Assembly (NCBI RefSeq): GCF_000284035.1
Contig: NC_016887.1
Span: 1,116,001 to 1,180,000 of the forward strand
Direction of reading: 5' to 3'
Length of the DNA stretch: 64,000 nucleotides
DNA from: Nocardia cyriacigeorgica GUH-2
GTDB lineage: Bacteria; Actinomycetota; Actinomycetes; Mycobacteriales; Mycobacteriaceae
Shown here: piece after piece, positions 8,074 to 17,868 of the stretch
Layout: every line of letters begins with the position of its first letter
Position numbering within the stretch: the stretch's first letter is position 1
Position numbers and translations under genes: made by a program
Notes under the pieces: generated by a model
The model's input: the letters and a program-made list of their open reading frames with translations, nothing else
Told to the model about the DNA's origin: nothing
Database searches by the model: none

Positions 8074-8934
8074 TCAGACCGCGCGCAGGTGGCTGCGGCT
8101 GGCGTAAATGTGTTCGGCGATGAGGGTGGCGATGCGGTCGGGGGCTTCGAGCATGGGGACGTGGCCGACGCCGTTGACGATGATGCGGTCGGCGGAAGCG
8201 GGGAGTTGGCGCAGGTAGCGGCGGGCGTAGACGCGGTTGGGGATGATGCGGTCGGTTTCGGCCAGCAGCAGGCGGACCGGGGTGGTCAGCGTCGAGACGT
8301 CGTCCATGGCCGAGGCGCGCAGGCTGCCGAGGATCATCGGCACCATGGCCGGGCAGTGCAGGGCGGCGGTGATCATGGCGGCGAGGTCGGCGCGCGGCAC
8401 CGCGGTGACGTTCTTGCTCAGCAATACCCCGACGGCCAGTTGGATGAGCCGATTGTGCGCCGGGAAACCGCCCAGCCGCTTACCGAGCTGCACCAGCGGA
8501 ATCAGCGAAGCGAACTTCAGGCCCACCCGGATCTGGGTGAACGAGGGGGAATCCCAGCCGCCGGCCGGTGCGATCGCGGTGAGCGTGCGGGCCCGGCCGC
8601 GGCGTGCCAACTCGAAACCCACCCACGCGCCCAGCGAATTACCGGCGATATGGCAGGTGCGCCAACCGAGTTCATCCAGCTGCGCCTCGATCTGATCGGC
8701 GAAATCGCGGAAACCCAATCGGCCACCGGGGTATTCGGGGCCGCCCCAGTGCCCGAGGAAGGCGGGCGCGAACACTTCGCAGTTGGACGACAATCGGGCC
8801 GCGACCTGCTCCCAGCAGTGCGGGGAGAGCATGAATCCGTGCAGCAGCAGGACCGGGTCACCGGACCCGACATGCAGCGCCTTGACGGGCACGAGTGCGG
8901 AAGTGGACGTGGAGGTGCCTGACGTCATCGTCAT
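8074..8934 (-). CDS. Alpha/beta-fold hydrolase
   Basis: 286 residues with a full alpha/beta-hydrolase core: oxyanion strand LLLHGFMLS (near residue 30), nucleophile elbow GNSLG with Ser100, acid in AETDRIIP (about residue 233) and His in GVGHVPMLEAP (about residue 263). It is a soluble cytosolic esterase/lipase-like protein with unassigned substrate. Two ATGs, 8934 and 8928, lie 7 and 13 nt after an AGGA; 8934 is used here. The gene diverges from exonuclease III with about 60 nt between them. Confidence 0.8.
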   Translation of the reverse strand: MTMTSGTSTSTSALVPVKALHVGSGDPVLLLHGFMLSPHCWEQVAARLSSNCEVFAPAFLGHWGGPEYPGGRLGFRDFADQIEAQLDELGWRTCHIAGNSLGAWVGFELARRGRARTLTAIAPAGGWDSPSFTQIRVGLKFASLIPLVQLGKRLGGFPAHNRLIQLAVGVLLSKNVTAVPRADLAAMITAALHCPAMVPMILGSLRASAMDDVSTLTTPVRLLLAETDRIIPNRVYARRYLRQLPASADRIIVNGVGHVPMLEAPDRIATLIAEHIYASRSHLRAV

Positions 8935-8983
8935 CACCCCTTCCTGGCGCAATGGTCCTTGGGGAGGTCGATGTTGTGCATTG

Positions 8984-8989
8984 TACGGT
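8984..8989 (+). promoter_or_regulatory. -10 box for leaderless xth gene
   Basis: TACGGT lies 6 nt upstream of the GTG at 8996; no ribosome-binding site is visible. Confidence 0.5.
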
Positions 8990-8995
8990 CGTCGG

Positions 8996-9778
8996 GTGCC
9001 CCAGATCATCTCGACAGTGAACGTCAACGGCGTGCGCGCTGCCGCGGGTAAAGGCCTGCTCGCCTGGCTCGCGGCCACCGAGGCCGACATCATCTGTCTG
9101 CAAGAGACCCGCGCGACCGACGAGCAGGTCGCGGCCGCGCTGGCGCCCGCACTCGACCAGGGCTGGCAGCTCGCGCACGCCGAGCCCGGCGCCAAGGGCC
9201 GGGCCGGGGTCGGCGTGCTGTCGCGACGGGCGCCGCGCGCGGTGCGCACCGCGATCACCCCGGACAGCGAATTCGCCGCGACCGGCCGGTTCATCGAGGT
9301 CGAATTCGATGAGGTCACCGTGGCCAGCGTGTATGTGCATACCGGCGAGGCGGGCACCGAGCGGCAGGAGGAGAAGTACCGGTTCCTGGGCGAGATCGCG
9401 GCCCATCTGCGCACGAAGACGGGCAACTATGTGATCGCCGGTGACTGGAATATCGCCCACACCGAACGCGACATCAAGAACTGGAAGGGCAACCTGAAGA
9501 ACGCCGGCTTCCTGCCCGAAGAACGCGCCTGGATCGATGCCCAGCTGGCCGCGGGCTACGTCGACGTGGTGCGCGCGCTGCATCCCGAAGGCGACGGCCC
9601 CTACAGCTGGTGGTCCTACCGCGGCCGCGCCTTCGACAACGACGCCGGGTGGCGCATCGATTACCAGCTCGTCACCCCCGACCTGGCCGAACGCGCCAAG
9701 CAGGCGATCGTGGAACGCGCCGACGCCTACGACCAGCGCTGGTCCGACCACGCGCCCGTCACCGTCCAGTACCGGTGA
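8996..9778 (+). CDS. xth: Exodeoxyribonuclease III
   Basis: 260-residue AP endonuclease / 3'-5' exonuclease of the ExoIII family, used in base-excision repair. Family motifs appear in order: VNGVRAAAGKGL, DIICLQETR (metal-binding Glu), GDWNIAHTERDIKN (catalytic Asp/Asn), WWSYRGRAFDNDAGWRIDYQL and the C-terminal SDHAPV with catalytic His. The start is taken as GTG 8996, which begins the conserved PQIISTVNVNG strand and has a leaderless -10 box; in-frame sequence extends further upstream but overlaps the divergent gene and has no homologous look. Confidence 0.93.
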   Translation: MPQIISTVNVNGVRAAAGKGLLAWLAATEADIICLQETRATDEQVAAALAPALDQGWQLAHAEPGAKGRAGVGVLSRRAPRAVRTAITPDSEFAATGRFIEVEFDEVTVASVYVHTGEAGTERQEEKYRFLGEIAAHLRTKTGNYVIAGDWNIAHTERDIKNWKGNLKNAGFLPEERAWIDAQLAAGYVDVVRALHPEGDGPYSWWSYRGRAFDNDAGWRIDYQLVTPDLAERAKQAIVERADAYDQRWSDHAPVTVQYR

Positions 9779-9865
9779 CCGCGACCGCCCGCTGACCTTT
9801 CGCCGCCGGCCCGGGCTGCGGCGAGCCACGAATGTGCACAGGCTGTACCGACGAAAGCAGGAGTT

Positions 9866-10354
9866 GTGAAAGCGAAGGTCCTCCGGATCCTGTCCGTGCT
9901 GGGCGCGGTGGTGGTCGCCGTGGTGGTCGCACTACTGACCACCCAGGGCGATGACGACAAGAGCGCGAGTACCTCGACCACCTCGGCCAAGGCCGCCGCC
10001 ACCAGCGCGGCCACCCCGGACGGCATGCCGCGCGGCACCGGATCCACCGCGCCGGTGGTGTCCAAGGCACCCGGCGTCCCCGACCGCGCCTACGCGACCC
10101 TGCGCGAGATCGACGCCGGACGCTGGCCCGGCTCGGCCAACTCGCCCGGCACCAAGGGCGGCGACCGGTTCTACAACCGCGGCGGCGATCTGCCCGCCAA
10201 GGATGCGAACGGCAAGGCGATCACGTATCAGGAATGGGACGTCAACCCCAAGCAGCCCGGCCGATCTCGCGACGCCGAACGCATCGTCACCGGCAGCGAC
10301 GGTTCGGCCTGGTATACCGGTGACCACTACGAAACGTTCACGAGGATGCGCTGA
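9866..10354 (+). CDS. Membrane-anchored guanyl-specific ribonuclease (RNase Sa type)
   Basis: 162 residues: a hydrophobic N-terminal anchor or signal (residues 7-25), an Ala/Ser/Thr-rich tether to about residue 70, then a microbial RNase domain. The domain reproduces the RNase Sa catalytic layout: Glu123 in TYQEW, Arg139 in DAERIV, and His154 in WYTGDHYETF. Such enzymes cut RNA 3' of guanosine and are normally secreted. The GTG start follows AAGCAGGAG. The stop codon overlaps the start of a barstar-like gene by 1 nt (TGATG), so toxin and inhibitor are translationally coupled. The RNase could be a defence or competition toxin or a nutritional RNase. Confidence 0.87.
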   Translation: MKAKVLRILSVLGAVVVAVVVALLTTQGDDDKSASTSTTSAKAAATSAATPDGMPRGTGSTAPVVSKAPGVPDRAYATLREIDAGRWPGSANSPGTKGGDRFYNRGGDLPAKDANGKAITYQEWDVNPKQPGRSRDAERIVTGSDGSAWYTGDHYETFTRMR

Positions 10355-10830
10355 TGACCATCGCGTTATCGCAGTTCCTGGCTCCGCAGCTGGCGCCGGC
10401 GCCGTCGGTGCGCGGATCCGCGCCGGTGTTCGGTGCCCTCGATGTGGGGGCGCCGGAGTTCAGCGGCGTCCGGTATCAGGCGCCGTCGGGGTATCGGGTG
10501 CGGGAGTTGCGCGGTAAGAAGATGCGCACCGTGGCCGGCGTGCTGGACGAGTTCGCCGCCGCCCTGCAATTCCCGTACTACTTCGGCGCCAACAAGGACG
10601 CCTTCGACGACTGCCTGCGCGATCTCGACGACTACCTCGGTTCGGCCGAAGGGTACGTGGTGGTGATCCGTGACGCCGATCAGCTGCTCGCCGACGCACC
10701 GCAGGAGCGGGCCTGGCTGGCCGAGGCGTTGAGCGAGACCGCCGACTATTGGTGGCAGCGCGAGATTGTGTTCCGGGTGGTCGTGCAGGGCGCGACGGAA
10801 GGACTGCCGAGCATCGGCCTGCATCTGTGA
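10354..10830 (+). CDS. Barstar-family ribonuclease inhibitor
   Basis: 158 residues; the C-terminal two thirds match barstar. The inhibitor helix FPYYFGANKDAFDDCLRDLDDYL has Asp82 and Asp86 at the positions of the barnase-binding Asp35 and Asp39 of barstar. The C-terminal FRVVVQGATEGLPSIGLHL resembles the last strand. A non-barstar extension of about 55 residues precedes it. It is cytosolic and should neutralise the upstream RNase before export. Its start overlaps the RNase stop by one base, which enforces co-production. Barstar homologues against RNase Sa-type enzymes are known (family knowledge); this cognate pairing is inferred from adjacency. Confidence 0.88.
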   Translation: MTIALSQFLAPQLAPAPSVRGSAPVFGALDVGAPEFSGVRYQAPSGYRVRELRGKKMRTVAGVLDEFAAALQFPYYFGANKDAFDDCLRDLDDYLGSAEGYVVVIRDADQLLADAPQERAWLAEALSETADYWWQREIVFRVVVQGATEGLPSIGLHL

Positions 10831-10834
10831 GCCG

Positions 10835-12608
<1,774 letters not shown>

Positions 12609-12659
12609 CCCGCTCGACTCGTTTACGCCGACTGCGGGGTCCGTCTGAGGGGCTGACAG

Positions 12660-13682
12660 GTGCAGTTGATCGACAACGTCAAAGCGGCGCTTTCCCGGCA
12701 GGTCGCGGCGCGGCCATGGCTCGACCATCTGGTGCGCGCCGCGGGGCGGTATCAGAGCCAGCGCGGTGACTACTTCGCCGCGGGCATCACCTATTTCACG
12801 GTGCTGTCGCTGTTTCCGCTGCTCATGGTGGCCTTCGCGGCCGCCGGTTTCGTGCTGGCCGGTAATCCGGAGCTGCTCGACGAGATCGAGCAGCGGGTGG
12901 TCGAGAACATTCCCGGCGAGCTGGGCACCCAGCTCAACGACCTCATCGACCAGGCCATCAGATCCCGCACCGCGGTCGGCGTCATCGGCCTGCTGACCGG
13001 TCTCTACACCGGTCTGGGCTGGATGGCGAACCTGCGCGCCGCGCTGACCGAGCAGTGGGAGCAGAAGACCGAGGACGGCAACTGGATCGTCACCAAGATC
13101 AACGATCTGGGTGCGCTGATCGGCCTGGCCTTGGCCTTCGTGGTGTCGCTGGGCCTGTCCGGTCTGGCCTCCAGTGGGCTGGGCGCGCAATTGCTCGAGC
13201 TGGTGGGGCTACGTGATGTGCCGGGTGCGCGGTTCGTGCTGTGGCTGCTGTCGACGCTGCTCGCGCTCCTCGCCTCCTGGGCCGTGTTCGCCTGGATGAT
13301 CGCGCGGCTGCCGCGCGAGAAAGTGACCCTGGCCAGCGCGGCCAAGGCAGCGGCCCTGGCGGCGGTGGCGTTCGAGGTGTTCAAGATGATCGCCTCGATC
13401 TACCTGCAATCGGTGATGAGCAGCCCGGCGGGCGCGGCCTTCGGCTCGGTGATCGGTCTGATGGTGTTCAGCTACATCACCTACCGGATCGTGCTGTTCG
13501 CGACCGCGTGGGCCGCAACCGCCGCCGAGAACGAGCCCGAAGCCGAGGTGCCGGTGCCCGGGCCTGCGGTGATCCGGCCGCGGATGCAGGATGCGGGGCG
13601 GTTCGGTAGTGGGGCGACGTATTTCGGCGCCGGTGCGGTTGCCGCGCTGGGACTTTCGCTGTTGCGGCGGCGTCGGCACTAG
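12660..13682 (+). CDS. YihY/BrkB-family inner membrane protein
   Basis: 340 residues with about six membrane segments. The family signature GDYFAAGITYFTVLSLFPLLMV lies near residues 37-58, and further helices run through AVGVIGLLTGLYTGLGWM, ALIGLALAFVVSLGLSGL, VLWLLSTLLALLASWAVFAWM and GSVIGLMVFSYITYRIVLFATAW. The C-terminal tail has an additional hydrophobic stretch and an RRRRH end. YihY proteins were once called ribonuclease BN but that assignment was withdrawn; the function is unsettled. It starts with GTG and is probably co-transcribed with trpS. Confidence 0.85.
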   Translation: MQLIDNVKAALSRQVAARPWLDHLVRAAGRYQSQRGDYFAAGITYFTVLSLFPLLMVAFAAAGFVLAGNPELLDEIEQRVVENIPGELGTQLNDLIDQAIRSRTAVGVIGLLTGLYTGLGWMANLRAALTEQWEQKTEDGNWIVTKINDLGALIGLALAFVVSLGLSGLASSGLGAQLLELVGLRDVPGARFVLWLLSTLLALLASWAVFAWMIARLPREKVTLASAAKAAALAAVAFEVFKMIASIYLQSVMSSPAGAAFGSVIGLMVFSYITYRIVLFATAWAATAAENEPEAEVPVPGPAVIRPRMQDAGRFGSGATYFGAGAVAALGLSLLRRRRH

Positions 13683-13744
13683 GCGCGGCGGTATCGCTCA
13701 GCGAGCTCGGCCATGGCGCCGGTGGTAGTCGGTAGGGCGAAAGC

Positions 13745-15040
13745 TCAGCGGCGCTTGGTGATTCGACGGGCACCGGCGAGCAACACCAGCACCATGATCG
13801 CGCCGCCGACGACCAGCACCCACCGCAGATCATCGCGGTCCGGGCCGCCACCCGCCGATTGCGCCAGATGCCCGACCTCCGAACCTTGCGGCGGCGCGGC
13901 CAGCGCGACACCCGTCGGCGCGGTCTCGGTGTCCGGTCCGGGCAGATTGCCCACCGAATCGCCTGGGCCGAGCGCGAATCCGTAATCCAGCAGCCGCGCC
14001 GCCTGCTCCCATGGCCGGATCGGCAGCACATCGGCCTTGAGCAGCGTGACGATCAACCGGCGGCCATCGCGTTCGGCCGCCGCCACGAAGGTCTGCCTGG
14101 CGTCGTCGGTGAAGCCGGTCTTGCCGCCGAGCGCGCCCTCGTAGTTGTAGAGCAGATGGTTGTCGTTGCCGACCGGGAAACCGGGATGGTCCTTGTCGCC
14201 GGGGATGCGCGGATCGGCCGGATAGCCGGGGAAATCGATCTGCTCGGTGTGGATCAGCTCGGCGAACAGCGGGATCGTCATCGCCTCGCGGAACAGCAGC
14301 GACAGGTCGTAGGCCGAGGTGCTCATGCCGGGCCCGTCCAACCCCGACGGCGTCGCGGCGCGGGTGTCGAGCGCGTGCAGCGATTTCGCCAGCTCGTTCA
14401 TCTTGGCCACCGCGGCGTCGTCACCGCCCAGCTGCGCGGCGATCGAATGCGCGGCGTCATTGCCCGACGCCATGATCAGCGCCTGCATCAGCTGACGGTT
14501 GCTGTAGCGCCCACCAGGGCCGATGCCGACCCGGGTGCCGTCCACGTCGGCGTCGGCCTGCGTGCCGGTGACCACGGTGTCCAGATCCAGCGTCCGCAGC
14601 GCCACCGTCGCCAGCAGCACCTTGATCGTGCTGGCCGGCCGATACCGCCCGTGCGGATCCTTCGCGGCCAGCACCTCGCCGGTGTCCATATCCGACACCA
14701 TCCACGACGTCGCCGAGATCTCGGCAGGCACCGGCGGCGCCCCCGCGGGCACCACCACCCCGCACTCACCCATCCGCTTCCCGCCGATCGGCGGATCCGG
14801 CACCGGCAACGGCTTCGGCGTCGGCTGCCCCGGCTCCGGCACCTCCGACAAATCGATCGGCGGCGGCGGCAAGGTTCGCTGCGCGCAGTTGTCGGTATTC
14901 GGCGTGGTGAACGGTGTCGTCGTCGGCCCGGTGGTCCCCGTGGGCTCGGCCCCCGCGGGCCCGCCGGCCACCACCACACCCACCGTCAGCATTGCCGCTA
15001 CCGCCACCCCGGCCCGGCGGCGAAGTTCCCGCATGTTCAT
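13745..15040 (-). CDS. dacB: D-alanyl-D-alanine carboxypeptidase (PBP, DacB1-like)
   Basis: 431 residues: signal peptide 1-31, a Pro/Thr-rich linker (35-105) containing three Cys, and a penicillin-binding serine peptidase domain with S137-T-I-K140 (SxxK), S192-G-N194 (SxN) and K307-T-G309 (KTG). The C-terminal segment WVLVVGGAIMVLVLLAGA (about 405-423) anchors it in the membrane before a basic tail. It trims the terminal D-Ala of peptidoglycan stem peptides outside the membrane. It corresponds in layout to remembered M. tuberculosis DacB1 (Rv3330). The gene diverges from the metal importer operon. Confidence 0.92.
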   Translation of the reverse strand: MNMRELRRRAGVAVAAMLTVGVVVAGGPAGAEPTGTTGPTTTPFTTPNTDNCAQRTLPPPPIDLSEVPEPGQPTPKPLPVPDPPIGGKRMGECGVVVPAGAPPVPAEISATSWMVSDMDTGEVLAAKDPHGRYRPASTIKVLLATVALRTLDLDTVVTGTQADADVDGTRVGIGPGGRYSNRQLMQALIMASGNDAAHSIAAQLGGDDAAVAKMNELAKSLHALDTRAATPSGLDGPGMSTSAYDLSLLFREAMTIPLFAELIHTEQIDFPGYPADPRIPGDKDHPGFPVGNDNHLLYNYEGALGGKTGFTDDARQTFVAAAERDGRRLIVTLLKADVLPIRPWEQAARLLDYGFALGPGDSVGNLPGPDTETAPTGVALAAPPQGSEVGHLAQSAGGGPDRDDLRWVLVVGGAIMVLVLLAGARRITKRR

Positions 15041-15125
15041 CGCGGGTGAGCCTAGCGGGCGCGGGGGGATTCGCCGTGCCTGGCGGGTGCGCCGTCGGGT
15101 TGCCCACTTCCCCCGAACTTGAAGT

Positions 15126-15139
15126 TTCGGCTACCCGAA
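15126..15139. promoter_or_regulatory. DtxR/MntR-type operator candidate
   Basis: TTCGGCTACCCGAA is a 14-bp palindrome of the form TTnGGCTAnCCnAA, the core shared by DtxR/IdeR/MntR metal-repressor sites. It overlaps the expected -35 region of the metal importer operon, just upstream of a TACTAT -10 box at 15143-15148. Metal-dependent repression is inference. Confidence 0.5.
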
Positions 15140-15142
15140 CAT

Positions 15143-15148
15143 TACTAT
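15143..15148 (+). promoter_or_regulatory. -10 box of metal importer operon
   Basis: TACTAT lies 6 nt before the GTG at 15155, giving a leaderless start consistent with the absence of any SD. Confidence 0.5.
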
Positions 15149-15154
15149 TTGGTA

Positions 15155-16096
15155 GTGGAGAGAGTTAGTACCTGGCGTGGTTTTCGTGGTCTGGCGGGGA
15201 TCAGGGCATTGGTCGCGGCCTGTGCGGTGGCAGTGGGGGCTACCGGGTGCGGTGCGATCGAGGCCGATGACGGGAAGCCGACGGTACTGACGACCTTCAC
15301 CGTGCTCGCCGATATCGCGGCGAACGTGGCGGGCGAACATCTGACCGTCGAGTCGATCACCAAGCCGGGGGCCGAGGTACACGGTTACGAGCCGACGCCG
15401 GGCGATATCAAGAAAGCCGCCAAGGCGGATCTGATCCTCGACAACGGGATGAACCTGGAAGCATGGTTCGGGCAGTTCGTCGAGGACTCCGAGGCCGCGC
15501 ACGTGACCGTCAGTGACGGTGTCGCGCCGATGAGCATCACCGAGGACGCCTACCAGGGCAAGCCCAATCCACACGCCTGGATGTCGCCGCTGAACGTGCG
15601 CACCTACGTCGACAATATGGTCACCGCGTTCAGTGAACTCGACCCCGGCCACGCCGCCGACTTCCGCGCCAACGGCGACAAGTACAAGGCCGAGCTGCAG
15701 CGGGTCAACGACGAGCTCGTGGCCGAGTTGAGTGTGCTGCCCCAGCACCAGCGGGCCCTGGTCACCTGCGAGGGCGCGTTCTCCTACCTCGCCCGTGACG
15801 CCGGCCTCACCGAGAAATACATCTGGCCGGTCAACGCCGAACAACAGGCCACACCGCAGCAGATCACCTCGGCGATCGAATTCGTCCGCGCCAACCAGGT
15901 GCCCGCGGTGTTCTGCGAATCGACCGTCTCCGACGCGCCGATGCGCCGCGTCGTCGAGGCCACCGGCGCCAGCTTCGGCGGCGTGCTGTACGTGGACTCG
16001 CTGTCCGCACCGGACGGCCCGGTCCCGACCTATCTCGAGCTCATCCGCCACGACGCCGACCTGATCGGCGCGGCACTGACCGGGAGCAAGCCATGA
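15155..16096 (+). CDS. Metal (probably Mn) ABC transporter substrate-binding lipoprotein
   Basis: 313 residues from the GTG used here (TTG codons at 15119 and 15149 are alternatives). The signal peptide ends in a lipobox-like ATGC with lipidated Cys32. It is a cluster A-I metal-binding protein: likely ligands are His in EVHGYEPTP, His in NPHAWMSP, Glu in VTCEGAFSYLARDAG and Asp in LYVDSLS. Zinc-type ZnuA proteins have His at the third position; Glu there, as in PsaA/MntC, indicates manganese or iron. It also lacks the His-rich loop of ZnuA. Its stop overlaps the ATPase start (ATGA), so the three genes form one operon. Confidence 0.87.
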   Translation: MERVSTWRGFRGLAGIRALVAACAVAVGATGCGAIEADDGKPTVLTTFTVLADIAANVAGEHLTVESITKPGAEVHGYEPTPGDIKKAAKADLILDNGMNLEAWFGQFVEDSEAAHVTVSDGVAPMSITEDAYQGKPNPHAWMSPLNVRTYVDNMVTAFSELDPGHAADFRANGDKYKAELQRVNDELVAELSVLPQHQRALVTCEGAFSYLARDAGLTEKYIWPVNAEQQATPQQITSAIEFVRANQVPAVFCESTVSDAPMRRVVEATGASFGGVLYVDSLSAPDGPVPTYLELIRHDADLIGAALTGSKP

Positions 16097-16830
16097 GCGA
16101 TCAACCAGCGATCGAGGTCCGCGACGTCACCGTCCATTACGGTTCGGTGCTCGCGCTCGACGCCGTCGACCTGACCGTCGAATCCGGACGGGTGTGCGGG
16201 CTCATCGGCATGAACGGCTCCGGTAAATCGACGCTGTTCAAGACGATCATGGGGCTGGTCACCCCCGACCGCGGCACCGTACGGATCGGTGGCGGCACAC
16301 CGGCTGCGGCCCGGAAGGCAGGGGTGGTCGGCTATGTACCGCAGAGCGAGGACGTCGACTGGTCGTTCCCGCTGTCGGTACGCGATGTGGTGACCACCGG
16401 CCGCTACGGACGGATGGGATTCACCCGCCGGGCCCGGCGCAGCGATCGCGACGCGGTCGACCATGCGCTCGAGCGGGTCGAACTCACCGATCTCGCCGAC
16501 CGGCAGATCGGCCAGCTGTCCGGCGGCCAGCGCAAACGCGCGTTCGTCGCTCGCGGGATCGCCCAGGGCGCCACCGCGCTGCTGCTGGACGAACCTTTCG
16601 CCGGCGTCGACAAGCGGTCCGAAGCCACCATCACCGGGCTACTGCGGGAACTGGCGGCCGACGGGGCGACGGTGCTGGTGTCGACGCACGACCTGCATGC
16701 CTTGCCCGGGCTCGCCGACGAAGCGGTGCTGCTCATGCGCAAGGTCTTGATGCACGGCGACCCGGATGAGGCGCTGCGCCCCGAAAGCCTCGCCCTCGCT
16801 TTCGGTCTCGACGTCATGGGGCAACGGTGA
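16093..16830 (+). CDS. Metal ABC transporter ATP-binding protein
   Basis: 245-residue ATPase with Walker A GMNGSGKS (residues 39-46), a Q loop in VPQSEDVDWSFP, signature LSGGQRKRAFVARGIAQ, Walker B ALLLDEPFAG and switch His in STHDLHAL. The SEDVDWSFPLSVRDVV segment is typical of Mn/Zn import ATPases. It overlaps the substrate-binding protein gene by 4 nt at the 5' end and the permease gene by 4 nt (GTGA) at the 3' end. Confidence 0.93.
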   Translation: MSDQPAIEVRDVTVHYGSVLALDAVDLTVESGRVCGLIGMNGSGKSTLFKTIMGLVTPDRGTVRIGGGTPAAARKAGVVGYVPQSEDVDWSFPLSVRDVVTTGRYGRMGFTRRARRSDRDAVDHALERVELTDLADRQIGQLSGGQRKRAFVARGIAQGATALLLDEPFAGVDKRSEATITGLLRELAADGATVLVSTHDLHALPGLADEAVLLMRKVLMHGDPDEALRPESLALAFGLDVMGQR

Positions 16831-17714
16831 GCACGATGAACCTGATCGATTTCTTCGTGGACCCGCTGCGCTACGAGTTCATGGTGCGTGCGCTGGCGAC
16901 CAGCGTCATCGCGGCCGTGGTGTGCGCGGTGCTGTCGTGCTGGCTGGTGCTGATCGGCTGGTCGCTGATGGGTGATGCGGTCTCGCACGCGGTGCTGCCC
17001 GGCGTGGTGCTGGCCTATATCGTCGGAGCGCCATTCGCGGTGGGTGCGGTGATCTTCGGGTTCCTCGCGGTGGCTTTGATCGGGGTGGTGCGCGACACCA
17101 GCCGAGTCAAAGAAGACGCCGCCATCGGCATCGTGTTCACCACGTTGTTCGCGTTCGGCCTGGTGCTGGTGTCGGTGACGCCGAGCCAAACCGACCTCAA
17201 TCACATCATTTTCGGCAATCTGCTCGGCGTGAGCCGTTCGGATCTGGTGCAGATCGCCATCCTGGCCGCGATCGTATTCGCCGCGCTGGTTCTCAAACGC
17301 CGCGACTTCACCCTCTACGCCTTCGACCCCACGCACGCGCACGCCATCGGGATGAGCCCGCGGCTGCTCGGCGCCGCCCTGCTCGGCCTGCTCGCGTTGA
17401 CGTCGGTGGTGGCGTTGCAGGCCGTCGGAGTGATCCTGGTGGTCGCGATGCTGATCATTCCGGGTGCGACGGCGTATCTGCTGACCGATCGTTTCGGGCG
17501 CATGCTCGTCATCGCCCCGGCGATCTCGGCGGCGTGTGCCGTGATCGGGCTGTACCTGAGCTTCCACCTCGATACCGCCTCGGGCGGAATGATCGTGGTC
17601 ACCCAGGGCGTCGCGTTCGCGGCGGTGTACCTGTTCGCCCCGCGCCACGGAGTGATCGGGGCTCGAATCGCCGCGGCGCGACGGAAAGCGGCCGGAGTCA
17701 CGGTCGCTCCGTAA
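16827..17714 (+). CDS. Metal ABC transporter permease (ABC-3 family)
   Basis: 295-residue membrane protein with about eight hydrophobic helices and the family motif DAVSHAVLPGVVLAY near residue 52. It forms the channel with the preceding ATPase. GTG at 16827 overlaps the ATPase stop; ATG at 16836 is an alternative. ABC-3 permeases carry Mn, Zn or Fe; the specificity is set by the binding protein. The operon ends here, with no clear terminator before the 21-bp repeat array. Confidence 0.92.
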   Translation: MSTMNLIDFFVDPLRYEFMVRALATSVIAAVVCAVLSCWLVLIGWSLMGDAVSHAVLPGVVLAYIVGAPFAVGAVIFGFLAVALIGVVRDTSRVKEDAAIGIVFTTLFAFGLVLVSVTPSQTDLNHIIFGNLLGVSRSDLVQIAILAAIVFAALVLKRRDFTLYAFDPTHAHAIGMSPRLLGAALLGLLALTSVVALQAVGVILVVAMLIIPGATAYLLTDRFGRMLVIAPAISAACAVIGLYLSFHLDTASGGMIVVTQGVAFAAVYLFAPRHGVIGARIAAARRKAAGVTVAP

Positions 17715-17727
17715 CCGGCGCGGACCT

Positions 17728-17853
17728 GCGCGGTACCGCAGTATCTCTGCACCGAGCCGCCGCGCCACGGCACCGAGCCGCGACATTGCCGCGCCGAGTC
17801 GCCGCCTTGCTGCGCTGAGTCCGCGTGATGGTGCGCCGAACCGACGCTCGATC
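17728..17853. repeat. 21-bp tandem repeat array, 5-6 degenerate units
   Basis: Units starting at 17749, 17770, 17791, 17812 and 17833 each begin with GCRCCGAGYCGC or a close variant and are exactly 21 nt long; a weaker copy starts at 17728. The array fills the gap between two convergent genes (metal permease and radC). Because 21 is a multiple of three, each reading frame reads as heptapeptide repeats; none has a start signal or coding support. Confidence 0.75.
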
Positions 17854-17868
17854 CTGTTCGGCGCCATC

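Noticed and set aside
15119..15154. TTG start 36 nt upstream for the metal-binding protein
   Set aside because: It would place the palindromic operator and the -10 box inside the coding region; GTG 15155 fits a leaderless promoter better.
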